Assembly (NCBI GenBank): GCA_014843695.1
Contig: CM026400.1
Span: forward strand, 33,535,513 to 33,599,512
Direction of reading: 5' to 3'
Length of the DNA stretch: 64,000 nt
DNA from: Archivesica marissinica
Lineage: Eukaryota; Mollusca; Bivalvia; Venerida; Vesicomyidae
Numbering within the stretch: position 1 is the first letter of the stretch; each line of letters opens with the position of its first letter. Positions 42,769 through 57,700 of the stretch are shown piece by piece. The notes beneath the pieces were generated by a model. That model saw only the letters and a program-made list of their open reading frames with translations, had not been told where the DNA came from and made no database searches. Made by a program: the position numbers and the translations under genes.

Positions 42769-45700
42769 GTCATCAGTTTTGTCACCAACCTGGTACTGGA
42801 GTGCAGCATACTTTTCTACAACCTGTGATGATTGATGATGTTGACAGGCGTTAAATATTTTAAACAGTTTGAATGGCAGCTAAAATACGACGACAGTCTA
42901 CTGACAGTAAATGTTGCATGTTCTTTGTGTTTATTTTGAAGCGTTTCATGAAAATTTATCGTTATAACCAGCAGGGTTCATTCTAGGACAACATTTTTGG
43001 GAGAAGTGAGAAAGCGCGCGCGCGATCGCGTCCTTAAATGGTGTTATTTAATAAATTTCAACAAAATATGATTAAAATGCATAGTATGACCATTAAATAC
43101 AACATTTGAATAGAACCAGCAGGGTTCATTCTAGGTCAGAATTTTTGGGACAAAGCACGTGATTGCATCCTTAACTCATTTCCCTCATAGAAGCACCTCT
43201 AGACGGCATTACCAATACCACATACATTAACCCTTTCCCTCATAGAAGCACCTCTAGACGGCATTACCAATACCACATACATTAACCCTTTCCCTCATAG
43301 AAGCACCTCTAGACGGCATTACCAATACCACATACATTAACCCTTTCCCTCATAGAAGCACCTCTAGACGGCATTACCAATACCACATACATTAACCCTT
43401 TCCCTCATAGAAGCACCTCTAGACGGCATTACCAATACCACATACATTAACCCTTTCCCTCATAGAAGCACCTCTAGACGGCATTACCAATACCACATAC
43501 ATTAACCCTTTCCCTCATAGAAGCACCTCTAGACGGCATTACCAATACCACATACATTAACCCTTTCCCTCATAGAAGCACCTCTAGACGGCATTACCAA
43601 TACCACATACATTAACCCTTTCCCTCATAGAAGCACCTCTAGACGGCATTACCAATACCACATACATTAACCCTTTCCCTCATAGAAGCACCTCTAGACG
43701 GCATTACCAATACGACATACATTAACCCTTTCCCTCATAGAAGCACCTCTAGACGGCATTACCAATACGACATACATTAACCCTTTCCCTCATAGAAGCA
43801 CCTCTGACGCATTACCAATTACATTAACCCTTTCCCTCATAGAAGCACCTCTTGACGGCATTACCAATACGACATACATTAACCCTTTCCCTCATAGAAG
43901 CACCTCTTGACGGCATTACCAATACGACATACATTAACCCTTTCCCTCATAGAAGCACCTCTTGACGGCATTACCAATACGACATACATTAACCCTTTCC
44001 CTCATAGAAGCACCTCTTGACGGCATTACCAATACGACATACATTGACCCTTTCCCTCATAGAAGCACCTCTTGACGGCATTACCAATACGACATACATT
44101 GACCCTTTCCCTCATAGAAGCACCTCTTGAATTACCAATACGACATACATTGACCCTTTCCCTCATAGAAGCACCTCTTGACGGCATTACCAATACGACA
44201 TACATTGACCCTTTCCCTCATAGAAGCATCTCTTGACGGCATTACCAATACGACATACATTGACCCTTTCCCGCATAGAAGCACCTCTAGACGGCATTAC
44301 CAATACGACATACATTAACCCTTTCCCTCATAGAAGCACCTCTAGACGGCATTACCAATACGACATACATTAACCCTTTCCCTCATAGAAGCACCTCTTG
44401 ACGGCATTACCAATACGACATACATTAACCCTTTCCCTCATAGAAGCACCTCTTGATGGCATTACCAATACGACATACATTGACACTTTCCCTCATAGAA
44501 GCACCTCTTGACGGCATTACCAATACGACATACATTGACCCTTTCCCTCATAGAAGCACCTCTTGACGGCATTACCAATACGACATACATTGACCCTTTC
44601 CCTCATAGAAGCACCTCTTGACGGCATTACCAATACGACATACATTGACCCTTTCCCTCATAGAAGCACCTCTTGACGGCATTACCAATACGACATACAT
44701 TGACCCTTTCCCTCATAGAAGCACCTCTTGACGGCATTACCAATACGACATACATTGACCCTTTCCCTCATAGAAGCACCTCTTGACGGCATTACCAATA
44801 CGACATACATTGACCCTTTCCCTCATAGAAGCACCTCTTGACGGCATTACCAATACGACATACATTGACCCTTTCCCTCATAGAAGCACCTCTTGACGCC
44901 ATTACCAATACGACATACATTGACCCTTTCCCTCATAGAAGCACCTCTTGACGGCATTACCAATACGACATACATTAACCCTTTCCCTCATAGAAGCACC
45001 TCTTGACGCCATTACCAATACGACATACATTAACCCTTTCCCTCATAGAAGCACCTCTTGACGGCATTACCAATACGACATACATTAACCTTTCCCTCAT
45101 AGAAGCACCTCTTGACGGCATTACCAATACGACATACATTAACCCTTTCCCTCATAGAAGCACCTCTTGACGGCATTACCAATACGACATACATTAACCC
45201 TTTCCCTCATAGAAGCACCTCTTGACGGCATTACCAATACGACATACATTGACCCTTTCCCTCATAGAAGCACCTCTTGACGGCATTACCAATACGACAT
45301 ACATTGACCCTTTCCCTCATAGAAGCACCTCTTGACGGCATTACCAATACGACATACATTGACCCTTTCCCTCATAGAAGCACCTCTTGACGGCATTACC
45401 AATACGACATACATTGACCCTTTCCCTCATAGAAGCACCTCTTGACGGCATTACCAATACGACATACATTGACCCTTTCCCTCATAGAAGCACCTCTTGA
45501 CGGCATTACCAATACGACATACATTGACCCTTTCCCTCATAGAAGCACCTCTTGACGGCATTACCAATACGACATACATTGACCCTTTCCCTCATAGAAG
45601 CACCTCTAGACGGCATTACCAATACGACATACATTGACCCTTTCCCTCATAGAAGCACCTCTTGACGGCATTACCAATACGACATACATTGACCCTTTCC

Positions 45701-48700
45701 CTCATAGAAGCACCTCTTGACTGCATTACCAATACGACATACATTGACCCTTTCCCTCATAGAAGCACCTCTTGACTGCATTACCAATACGACATACATT
45801 GACCCTTTCCCTCATAGAAGCACCTCTTGACGGCATTACCAATACGACATACATTGACCCTTTCCCTCATAGAAGCACCTCTTGACGGCATTACCAATAC
45901 GACATACATTAACCCTTTCCCTCATAGAAGCACCTCTTGACGGCATTACCAATACGACATACATTAACCCTTTCCCTCATAGAAGCACCTCTTGACGGCA
46001 TTACCAATACGACATACATTAACCCTTTCCCTCATAGAAGCACCTCTTGACGGCATTACCAATACGACATACATTAACCCTTTCCCTCATAGAAGCACCT
46101 CTTGACGGCATTACCAATACGACATACATTGACCCTTTCCCTCATAGAAGCACCTCTTGACGGCATTACCAATACGACATACATTGACCCTTTCCCTCAT
46201 AGAAGCACCTCTTGACGGCATTACCAATACGACATACATTGACCCTTTCCCTCATAGAAGCATCTCTTGACGGCATTACCAATACGACATACATTGACCC
46301 TTTCCCTCATAGAGGCACCTCTTGACGGCATTACCAATACGACATACATTAACCCATTCCATCATAGAAGCACCTCTTGACGGCATTACCAATACGACAT
46401 ACATTAACCCTTTTTTACCACCCCCACCCCGACCTTGAATTTTTTATGAAATTTTGAAGAAAAGGTCAAAATATTCGTTGTATGGTAAAAAAAAAAATTA
46501 CCTACCGACGACTTTTATTAGGGCATGAAACAGTAAACTTATTTTCCATAAGAAACCTGCACTTTTCAAATCCTAGTCACCTGTATAAAGGCAATGGACT
46601 TAACGTTTGCTAGACAAGGAGAAAATCTATGAACAGGACTCTCAAATTGTGGAAAACCCTGCAAAGTTTAATGCAGCAGTCAGTTTTTGTGCATTATTGG
46701 GGGAAAATGACTGTGCCATCACTCTGGTTTATTCACTCCCAAATCTGCGTACACTTACCTTTTCCATATTATGTTTTGCTGATTTTTTGTTGGCATCGAG
46801 CTTCTTTTTTAACTCGGGATCATACAATGCCGGATCATCATAGAGACTGAAATATACAATGCCGGATCATCATAAAGACTGAAACATACAAACATGCCGG
46901 ATCACCATAGAGACTGAAACATACAACGCCGGATCATCATAAGAGACTGAAACATACAACGCCGGATCACCATAGAGACTGAAACATACAACGCCGGATA
47001 ATCATAAAGACTGAAACATACAAACATGCCGGATCATCATAAGAGACTGAAACATACAACGCCGGATCACCATAGAGACTGAAACATACAACGCCGGATA
47101 ATCATAAAGACTGAAACATACAAACATGCCGGATCATCATAGAGACTGAAACATACAACGCCGGATCATCATAGAAATGATATTGGTTTTACTGTTGCCT
47201 CGCCAGAGCACAGCATGTCTGCCTACTTGTTGTACAACGATCACGAAACAAGCTTTAACAACTTATATTAATCACTCTTGTTGGCACGGATGAAAGCTTA
47301 AATGTGCAAGATAAAGAGTACGCTCTAATTCATGAAGCATCCCTGGTTCTTTTACATCAATCCACGACATCTCGGAAATATAACTCCAATCCACGACACC
47401 TACTAGGAAATATATCTCCAATCCACGACACCTCGGAAATATAGCTCCAATCCACGACACCTCGGAAATATAGCTCCAATCCACGACACCTCGGAAATAT
47501 ATCTCCAATCTACGACACCTCGGAAATATAGCTCCAATCCACGACACCTCGGAAATATAGCTCCAATCCACGACACCTCGGAAATATAGCTCCAATCCAC
47601 GACACCTCGGAAATATAGTTCCAATCCAGGACACCTCGGAAATATATCTCCAATCCACGACACCTCATAAATATATCTCCAATCCACGACACCTCATAAA
47701 TATAGCTCCAATCCACGACACCTCATAAATATAGCTCCAATCCACGACACCTCGGAAATATAGCTCCAATCCACGACACCTCCTAGGAAATATAGCTCCA
47801 ATCCACTACACCTCCTAGGAAATATAGCTCCAATCCACTACACCTCCTAGGAAATATAGCTCCAATCCACGACACCTCCTAGGAAATATAGCTCCAATCC
47901 ACTACACCTCCTAGGAAATATAGCTCCAATCCACTACACCTCCTAGGAAATATAGCTCCAATCCACTACACCTCCTAGGAAATATAGCTCCAATCCGCTA
48001 CACCTCCTAGGAAATATAGCTCCAATCCACGACACCTCCTAGGAAATATAGCTCCAATCCCACGACACCTCCTAGGAAATATAGCTCCAATCCACTACAC
48101 CTCCTAGGAAATATAGCTCCAATCCACTACACCTCCTAGGAAATATAGCTCCAATCCACTACACCTCCTAGGAAATATAGCTCCAATCCACTACACCTCC
48201 TAGGAAATATAGCTCCAATCCACTACACCTCCTAGGAAATATAGCTCCAATCCACTACACCTCCTAGGAAATATAGCTCCAATCCACTACACCTCCTAGG
48301 AAATATAGCTCCAATCCACTACACCTCCTAGGAAATATATCTCCAATCCACTACACCTCCTAGGAAATATATCTCCAATCCACTACACCTCCTAGGAAAT
48401 ATAGCTCCAATCCACTACACCTCCTAGGAAATATAGCTCCAATCCACTACACCTCCTAGGAAATATATCTCCAATCCACTACACCTCCTAGGAAATATAT
48501 CTCCAATCCACTACACCTCCTAGGAAATATAGCTCCAATCCACGACACCTCCTAGGAAATATAGCTCCAATCCACGACACCTCCTAGGAAATATAGCTCC
48601 AATCCACTACACCTCCTAGGAAATATAGCTCCAATCCACTACACCTCCTAGGAAATATAGCTCCAATCCACTACACCTCCTAGGAAATATAGCTCCAATC

Positions 48701-51700
48701 CACTACACCTCCTAGGAAATATAGCTCCAATCCACTACACCTCCTAGGAAATATATCTCCAATACACCTTGGAAATATAGTTCCATCTGAAAGATTGTTA
48801 ATATTATGGTCAGACAGAACCTGCGATCCCTGGATTTGCAGTCCAAAACAACCGGATCACTGACCTGTCTACATTGTTATAACTTATAATCTGGTGAGAA
48901 TGACACACTAGTTTTGATACTACATGTACCTGAAGGGATTCACTTCAGCCCCTGGTTGATGGAATGTAGATACAAAGTCTTTTTGTCGTCGTCTCTGCAG
49001 CTGGTTCCCGACATCAGTGAAAGCCTCACGAGCCAGGTCGTTGATCTCTCTTGATCTACAAATAATATTCATAGAGTTTAATATTTAATTTAATATAACT
49101 ACTGTAATGGTATTAGTGACCACCAAATGGGTGTCTAGTATCCTTCGTATGCAGGGTTCCCACAGCTCAGATACAATTCCATTCAAGGAGATTTGCAAAC
49201 AAAATTCAAGGAGTTTTTTAGACAAAATTCAAGGAGTTTCAAGGAGTTTTTCAGACAAAATACTAGGTCCCATGTCAAATTATACAGGTAAAATTCAAGG
49301 ACATTTACATGTAAAATTTAATATTCCTCCCAGACTGTGCGACTCCAACCAAGAATTGTGAATATAATCATGTGATTAGGACAATTCATATTTGATAATT
49401 GTGTTAACAATTTTACTTGAGTTATAGCTGATGAATTGCCAAAATGATGTCAGTCTAAAAAAATAATATCAACTATCACATAACAGCACCAATGAGAAGA
49501 TCAACTAGTAAGTCCACAGCAAAATGTTCCACAGCTTAAGCATCTAATATCCATTACGATTCTGGTGTGGGACAAGCTTACTCTACCCGAGTGGTCAGAA
49601 ACGAGGCTCTGTGAGGGTGGAATAGCCTTGTTCCACACCGGTGCATACTCGACCCGAGTGGTCAGAATGCGTCGTCAGAAACGAGGCTCTGTGAGGGTGG
49701 AATAGCCTTGTTCCACACCGGTGCATACTCATGAATACTGTCTCTCGCACTCCTTCTGGCCATGATACACGTTTTATTGCCAACTCGGTTAACACTTGAA
49801 TCTAAGGGTGGGGGGGTTCAACTTTCTTCCTGCTGGACCAATCTTTGTTTCATTGATTTCACCTCACCTGAGATGAAGTTATATCTCACCTGCGTGATGC
49901 AGTAATACCTCACCTGACATGCAGTTATATCTCACCTGACACGCAGTTATACATGCAGTTATATCTCACCTGACATGCAGTTATATCTCACCTGACATGC
50001 AGTTATATCTCACCTGACATGCAGTTATATCTCACCTGACATGCAGTTATATCTCACCTGTGTGATGCAGTAATATCTCACCTGCGTGATGCAGTTATAT
50101 CTCACCTGACATGCAGTTGTATCTCACCTGTGTGATGCAGTAATATCTCACCTGACATGCAGTTATATCTCACCTGACATGCAGTTATATCTCACCTGCA
50201 TGATGCAGTTATACCTCACCTGAGATGCAGTTATATCTCACCTGTGTGATGCAGTTATACCTCACCTGCGTGATGCAGTTATACCTCACCTGACATGCAG
50301 TTATACCTCACCTGAGATGCAGTTATACCTCACCTGACATGCAGTTATATCTCACCTGCATGATGCAGTTATATCTCACCTGCGTGATGCAGTTATATCT
50401 CACCTGCGTGATGCAGTTATATCTCACCTGCATGATGCAGTTATATCTCACCTGACATGCAGTTATACCTCACCTGACATGCAGTAATACCTCACATGAC
50501 ATGCAGTTATATCTCACCTGACATGCAGTATTACCTCACCTGACATGCAGTTATATCTCACCTGCATGATGCAGTTATATCTCACCTGCGTAATGCAGTT
50601 ATATCTCACCTGTGTGATGCAGTTATACCTCACCTGACATGCAGTTATACCTCACCTGAGATGCAGTTATACCTCACCTGACATGCAGTTATACCTCACC
50701 TGAGATGCAGTTATATCTCACCTGCATGATGCAGTTATATCTCACATGCGTGATGCAGTTATACCTCACCTGACGTGCAGTTATACCTCACCTGAGATGC
50801 AGTTATATCTCACCTGACATGTAGTTATATCTCACCTGACATGCAGTTATACCTCACCTGACATGCAGTTATATCTCACCTGACATGCAGTTATACCTCA
50901 CCTGACATGCAGTTATACCTCACCTGACATGCAGTTATAACTCACCTGACATGCAGTTATATCTCACCTGACATGCAGTTATATCTCACCTGACATGCAG
51001 TTATATCTCACCTGACATGCAGTTATACCTCACCTGACATGCAGTTATATCTCACCTGACATGCAGTTATACCTCACCTGAGATGCAGTTATATCTCACC
51101 TGACATGCAGTTATATCTCACCTGACATGCAGTCATACCTCACCTGACATGCAGTTATACCTCACCTGACATGCAGTTATATCTCACCTGACATGCAGTC
51201 ATACCTCACCTGACATGCAGTCATACCTCACCTGACATGCAGTTATATCTCACCTGACATGCAGTTATACCTCACCTGACACAGCAGTTATATCTCACCT
51301 GACATGCAGTTATATCTCACCTGACATGCAGTTATATCTCACCTGAGATGCAGTTATACCTCACCTGACATGCAGTTATATCTCACCTGACATGCAGTTA
51401 TATCTCACCTGACATGCAGTTATATCTCACCTGACATGCAGTTATATCTCACCTGACATGCAGTTATATCTCACCTGACATGCAGTTATATCTCACCTGA
51501 GATGCAGCCGTTTGTCCTTGTTGACATTGATGATAACATTCCGGACATCATGGTAATCTGGAAACACCTTCTTCTTGTTTAGAAACTTCTCAATCTTCCT
51601 GTTCACATCAGGGTACCTCGTACCTAAAATATCAGTACTGTTACTGGTATGTTGACCGTTAGCACGCATAGGCGAAATGAGCAGATAACAAATGTGTAAT

Positions 51701-54700
51701 GTTTTTCTTATTTTTACTAAACAGTAGGGCTCAACACTTCATTCAAATCGTCCCATTCTGCTCATCTTGCAGGGTTCATTCTAGGTCAGAATTTTTGGGA
51801 GAAGTGAGAAAGCGCGTGATCGCTTCCTTAAATGGTGTTCTTTAATATACTTCTGCAAAATAGGGTTAAAATGCACAGTACCAGGCCTCGACAAATTTTT
51901 AATTTCTTACTCGTCCTACTGGGCGAGTGATGCCACTGTTCCACTCGTCCAGATTGGACTATCACTCGTCCCATGTATTTTAGGAAAATTAAAAATCGTC
52001 AGAATTGCACTTTAATTTATTAATAAATGCAATTATGTGGCAGCATACACACATTAAAATATCCTCGGTGATTTCCCATTATCACGCCTGGTAATCATTC
52101 CGAAGAAAGTAAAACGGATATTATTTTATTTTGTTCCTTCGATTTGTATTGGATATTTAGCTGAAATTTTCACTCGTCCGACTGAGCAAGCGACTTGGAA
52201 TTTCTACTCGTCCAGATCGAAAAGTCACTCGTAAATACGAGCGGACGAGTGGATTTGTCGAGCCCCGAGTACAACCATTAAATACAACATTTGAATAGAA
52301 GGAGTGCTTTATAATGGGCCAGTGTATCTTACCTAGACAAAATTTTGTTTGAAAATCGTAAAAACCGAAATATATATATATCATTTTTTTTTAGGGAGAA
52401 GTGGGGCCCCCAGAGGGCGAAGTCAGGGTCCTTAGGGCGACAATTTCGCCCACATCGCCCTCTAAACTGATCCCTGGTCTTGTCCATAGCGTGCTAATTG
52501 TTAACAATGCAAGACATTTGTTATTTCCAAGCACAATGTTTGGTTTGTTTGTTCGGGTTTGCATCAGCACCATTTTGGGCTATATCACCGGCGGGCAGCT
52601 TACTTAACAACACCTTTCCTGGGCAGGCTCCAGTGGCTAATCAGTACTTGGTGCACCAGCCTCCGCAAGAAACTGCCAACGTATTCATATAAATGAGACA
52701 CAGCCCGAGCGGGGCTCGAACCCGTGACCATCAGTGATGATTGGTTACAGTGGTATAAAAGTCAGCGACCGTAACCAAGCAACCACAGAGGCGGACCTGT
52801 GACCATCAGTGATGATTGGTTACAGTGGTATACAAGTCAGCGACCTTAACCACTCGACCACGGAGGCGGACTTCCAACACAACAAATTATTATAATTGAA
52901 ATGTGGTAGCAAATTTCCGTGGCAGAGTCTGCCCAGTCAACATCTTGCTTGCATGTTTGGGGGTTTAACGTCGCACAAACAACTTGGGTCATACGGCGAC
53001 TCTCCAGCTATTATTGGTGGAGGAAGGGTTTAACGTCGCACAAACAGCTTGGGTCATACGGCGACTCTCCAGCTATTATTGGTGGAGGAAGGGTTTAACG
53101 TCGCACAAACAGCTTGGGTCATACGGCGACTCTCCAGCTATTATTGGTGGAGGAAGGGTTTAACGTCGCACAAACAGCTTGGGTCATACGGCGACTCTCC
53201 AGCTATTATTGGTGGAGGAAGGGTTTAACGTCGCACAAACAGCTTGGGTCATACGGCGACTCTCCAGCTATTATTGGTGGAGGAAGGGTTTAACGTCGCA
53301 CAAACAGCTTGGGTCATACGGCGACTCTCCAGCTATTATTGGTGGAGGAAGGGTTTAACGTCGCACAAACAGCTTGGGTCATACGGCGACTCTCCAGCTA
53401 TTATTGGTGGAGGAAGGGTTTAACGTCGCACAAACAGCTTGGGTCATACGGCGACTCTCCAGCAATTATTGGTGGAGGAAGGGTTTAACGTCGCACAAAC
53501 AGCTTAGGTCATACGGCGACTCTCCAGCAATTATTGGTGGAGGAAGGGTTTAACGTCGCACAAACAGCTTAGGTCATACGGCGACTCTCCAGCAATTATT
53601 GGTGGAGGAAGGGTTTAACGTCGCACAAACAGCTTAGGTCATACGGCGACTCTCCAGCTATTATTGGTGGAGGAAGGGTTTAACGTCGCACAAACAGCTT
53701 GGGTCATACGGCGACTCTCCAGCAATTATTGGTGGAGGAAGGGTTTAACGTCGCACAAACAGCTTGGGTCATACGGCGACTCTCCAGCAATTATTGGTGG
53801 AGGAAGGGTTTAACGTCGCACAAACAGCTTGGGTCATACGGCGACTCTCCAGCTATTATTGGTGGAGGAAGGGTTTAACGTCGCACAAACAGCTTGGGTC
53901 ATACGGCGACTCTCCAGCTATTATTGGTGGAGGAAGGGTTTAACGTCGCACAAACAGCTTGGGTCATATGGCGACTCTCCAGCTATTATTGGTGGAGGAA
54001 GGGTTTAACGTCGCACAAACAGCTTGGGTCATACGGCGACTCTCCAGCTATTATTGGTGGAGGAAGACCCTGGGTGCTCTTTCTATTTTTATTGGAAATT
54101 ATCTTATTATTTTCTATCTAAATATTCTCTTAAATTAAATGATATTTTTAATGATTTTCGACACTGATCCGGAACGAGAATGGCACATATGGAACCAGGA
54201 ACATATGGAGCCAGGGTTCCCGCTGTCGGTCGCCAATAGCGCCAATTGTGACAAAATACAAATATTGACGCTAAATTTTGTGAATTGGCGAAAATATTTG
54301 GCGCAACTTTTTTTTAAAAATTGTTTTGGCACATGTTTTGTCAAATACATGGCTTCAAATATTTATTTGTCAACTATATGGCTCTTAGTTGGCTCCAAGA
54401 TTTTTAAATTGGCTCCAGTGTTTTTCAATTGGCGACAGAAGTGGCGCAGACAAACAGTCAGACAGAGGGAACCCTGTGGAACTTAAGAGAATAATAGTAT
54501 GAACCATTTATTTCCCTTTGTTGCAATATGCCATTTTTTATTTTTAGTCCTGGAAAGAATGAAATTTAGTTCCAAAACTGGTGTTATAAGACGCAGCAGA
54601 CATTTAGATACGATTTTCGATGGAAAAAACTTGCGTCTCATTACATAAACGATAAGGGTATACAGATTTTGCAGCCATATTGATGCCGCCAACAATATAT

Positions 54701-57700
54701 CCGACATTTAAAACTAGAAGGCAAAGGTAAATAGAGCGATATCTACGGTAACACACCTACGTATTTGAAGTATTTCTCGGTCGGTCGTCCAGTAGTTTTG
54801 AGAGCTTTATGTAGCTCACAGAGCTTGTCCCACACCTGAATGATAATTAAACAATATAATTAACATCTAGCTCTCGGGGGGAAACCTTTTGCTAACCAGA
54901 TGTAGGGCGGAAAGTACCCATTGTCCAAATTCTTCTGGCAGCTTAAACGTTCTGGAGCGAACATGAGTATAGCCATTTGAACTAAGTTTGACTTTCATCA
55001 GACATGGCCGATAGCTATGCATTGCACATCATGTCGATAGTGTTGACTGGTGCACTGTGTCATTCTAAAATTCCAAAATGATTTACTTTAGGACAGATGA
55101 AGACCATTCCGATATCCACATCATTCTATGCAGAGAAGGAGTCAACAAATTCTAGATGGGGGGGGGGGCAGAATTGTTGTATATCCTCGGGCATTTTGTC
55201 CAAGAACATTTTATAAAATTCTTTTACGTGCACGGTGCAAAGCATCGACACGAGACCTCGGTTTAAAGTCCCATCTGAAAGACTGTTAATGTTATTATGG
55301 TCAGATGGGGGATCGAACCTGCGATCCCTGGAATAACAGTCCAACGCTGTTTCTCATTAACCACTGGACTACAGATCCATCTGTATTTATGTGGAAGTCA
55401 CTTCCCCATCTTATGTAGTCCAGAGGGGTAATTACATGGTTCAAATGATTATAATTATTGATTAGTGACTCTCTACGTAGGCTTCTCTGACCATTGGCAC
55501 TCAACTATAACACAAAACAGACACGGACAGAGGGTCAATATGTACCGGTATTAGTGTGTACAATTTTGGAATTTGTTGATAGTAAAAAAAATAATTATTT
55601 TGACGCTGAATTTTAACCATTTTCAACCAGTTTAGGTGACGTGGCCGGGAAAAAGCGAAGATTTCATCAGATTCGCCCCCAAAGTTGAACCCTGGTAGAA
55701 ATAGCATGGTCATGGTGAGATACAGTGTATATTTTAATTTTTAAATGAATTTACTTTACATGATGTATATATGAACAAAGTGGGGTTCCATAGGTTGGCG
55801 TAGGAGACATTACACTCTTCAAGTTGCAATGTATCTGCCACAAGCGGAGGATAAATTGCAACTCAAGGAGTGAATGCAGTCGTAGAAGTCTAGAAATATT
55901 GCACGTATCTTCACGAATTTCTTCTGTACTGTATCCTCCAGTATGATGTCACAGATCTGGCTGTTTGGTATTTCCATGTGTTTCTCTACAAGACTTGGTG
56001 AACATAGTCATACCTTGATATGTACACCTTCGTACCTATGGTATATGTATACCTTCATCAACTTTCTCTCTATTATCCTCCAGTATGTAGTCAGAGATCT
56101 CACCATCCAGTTCTTCCATGTTTAACTCTCCAGCACTCGGTGATATAACTTGTACATACCGTCATGAATTTCTTCTGCAGTTTATCCTCCAGTATGTAGT
56201 CAGAGATCTCACCATCCAGTTCTTCCATGTTTAACTCTCCAGCACTCGGTGATATAACTTGTACTTACCTTCATGAATTTCTTCTGCAGTTTATCCTCCA
56301 GTATGTAGTCAGAGATATCGCTGTCCAGTTCTTCAATGTCTAACTCTCTCGTCCTCACATTCTCAATCTTGTTCCGAATACTCTGTAATTACACGCAGGA
56401 TAATTTTCCCCGACAATAATTTTTCAATTTATTATTTAATTTAACAATAACAATGTTAGTGTTAATGTCACAAGGAATTGGGATACAGAGTCCAGGACAG
56501 CTTTATTCCATTGAAATATTACAAGTAAAATCAAATGTGTACATTGCAAGATAGTTCATATGCAGAATGACATGTACATGTATACATGTTATATTATGTT
56601 ATATTTCGGGTTTTACGCCTGCATCAGCACCATTTCGGGCTATATCGCCGGCGGGCAATTTACCTAACAACACCTTTCCTGGGCAGGCTCCAGCGGTTAA
56701 CCAGTACTTTGGTACACCAACCTCCGTAAGAAACTGCCAACTTTTCATATAAATGAGCAGGGCTCGAACCCGTGACCATCAGTGATTATAGGTTATAGTG
56801 GTATACAAGTCAGCGACCTTAACCACTCGACCACGGAGGCGGACTTGTATACATGTAATTTTTAAAAAAAGTATTATATGTATGTACCAGAAATTCTACA
56901 AGCTCAACATTCCATCGTACAAATATGAGACCCAAGTTCCAACAGAGCTATATGAAACCCAAGTTCCAACAGAGCTATATGAAAATTATTAAGAAATCAG
57001 TAACCATTATACATTTATGCAAAATCATATTTCCGGGGTAAAAGTCATACATTGCAGGGATCAGTTTAGAGGGCGATGTGGGCAAAATGGTCGCCCTAGG
57101 GACCCTGACATCGCCCTCTGGGGGCCCCACTTCTCCCTAAAAAAATATATTTTTTGGTTTTTATGATTTTCAAACAAAATTTTGTCTATTAAAATACACT
57201 GCCCCATTATAAAGCACTCCTTCTATTCAAATGTTGTATTTAATGGTTGTACTGTGCATTTTAACACTATTTTGCAGCAGAAGTATATTAAAGAACACCA
57301 TTTAAAGAAGCAATCACGCGCTTTCTCACTTCTCCCAAAAATTCTGACCTAGAATGAACCCTGTTACATGGAGCAAGAAATACCTGGAATTACTGCACCC
57401 ATTTCCTGGCCAAGCCTGTGATCCATTGTACTAATTTAATGCAATCACTAAACACACATAACCAACTCCCGGCAAGTAATTTGTAAACATGGCCATTCAA
57501 TTGTAATTTCAACTATGTCATAAAGGTTTCTATGGATGGAACACTAAAATGCTGAAATGTTTAGCAATGCATTTTATAGGCAGAATTAACATGTACATGT
57601 TCTAAACCTCCATACTGTTATCTGTAATTGCAATTTGGGAAATGTTTAAAAATAGCTACGTTTTGTATACCTCTAACAACATCTCCAATTTTCGTATCTG

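Noticed and set aside
43170..46415. CRISPR-like look of the regular 55-bp array
   Set aside because: Units are head-to-tail without unique spacers, in a eukaryotic intron.
47272..47716. Frames with VSWIGAIFPRCRGLELYF repeats
   Set aside because: The 29-bp minisatellite read in three frames; intron 7 of DAXX.
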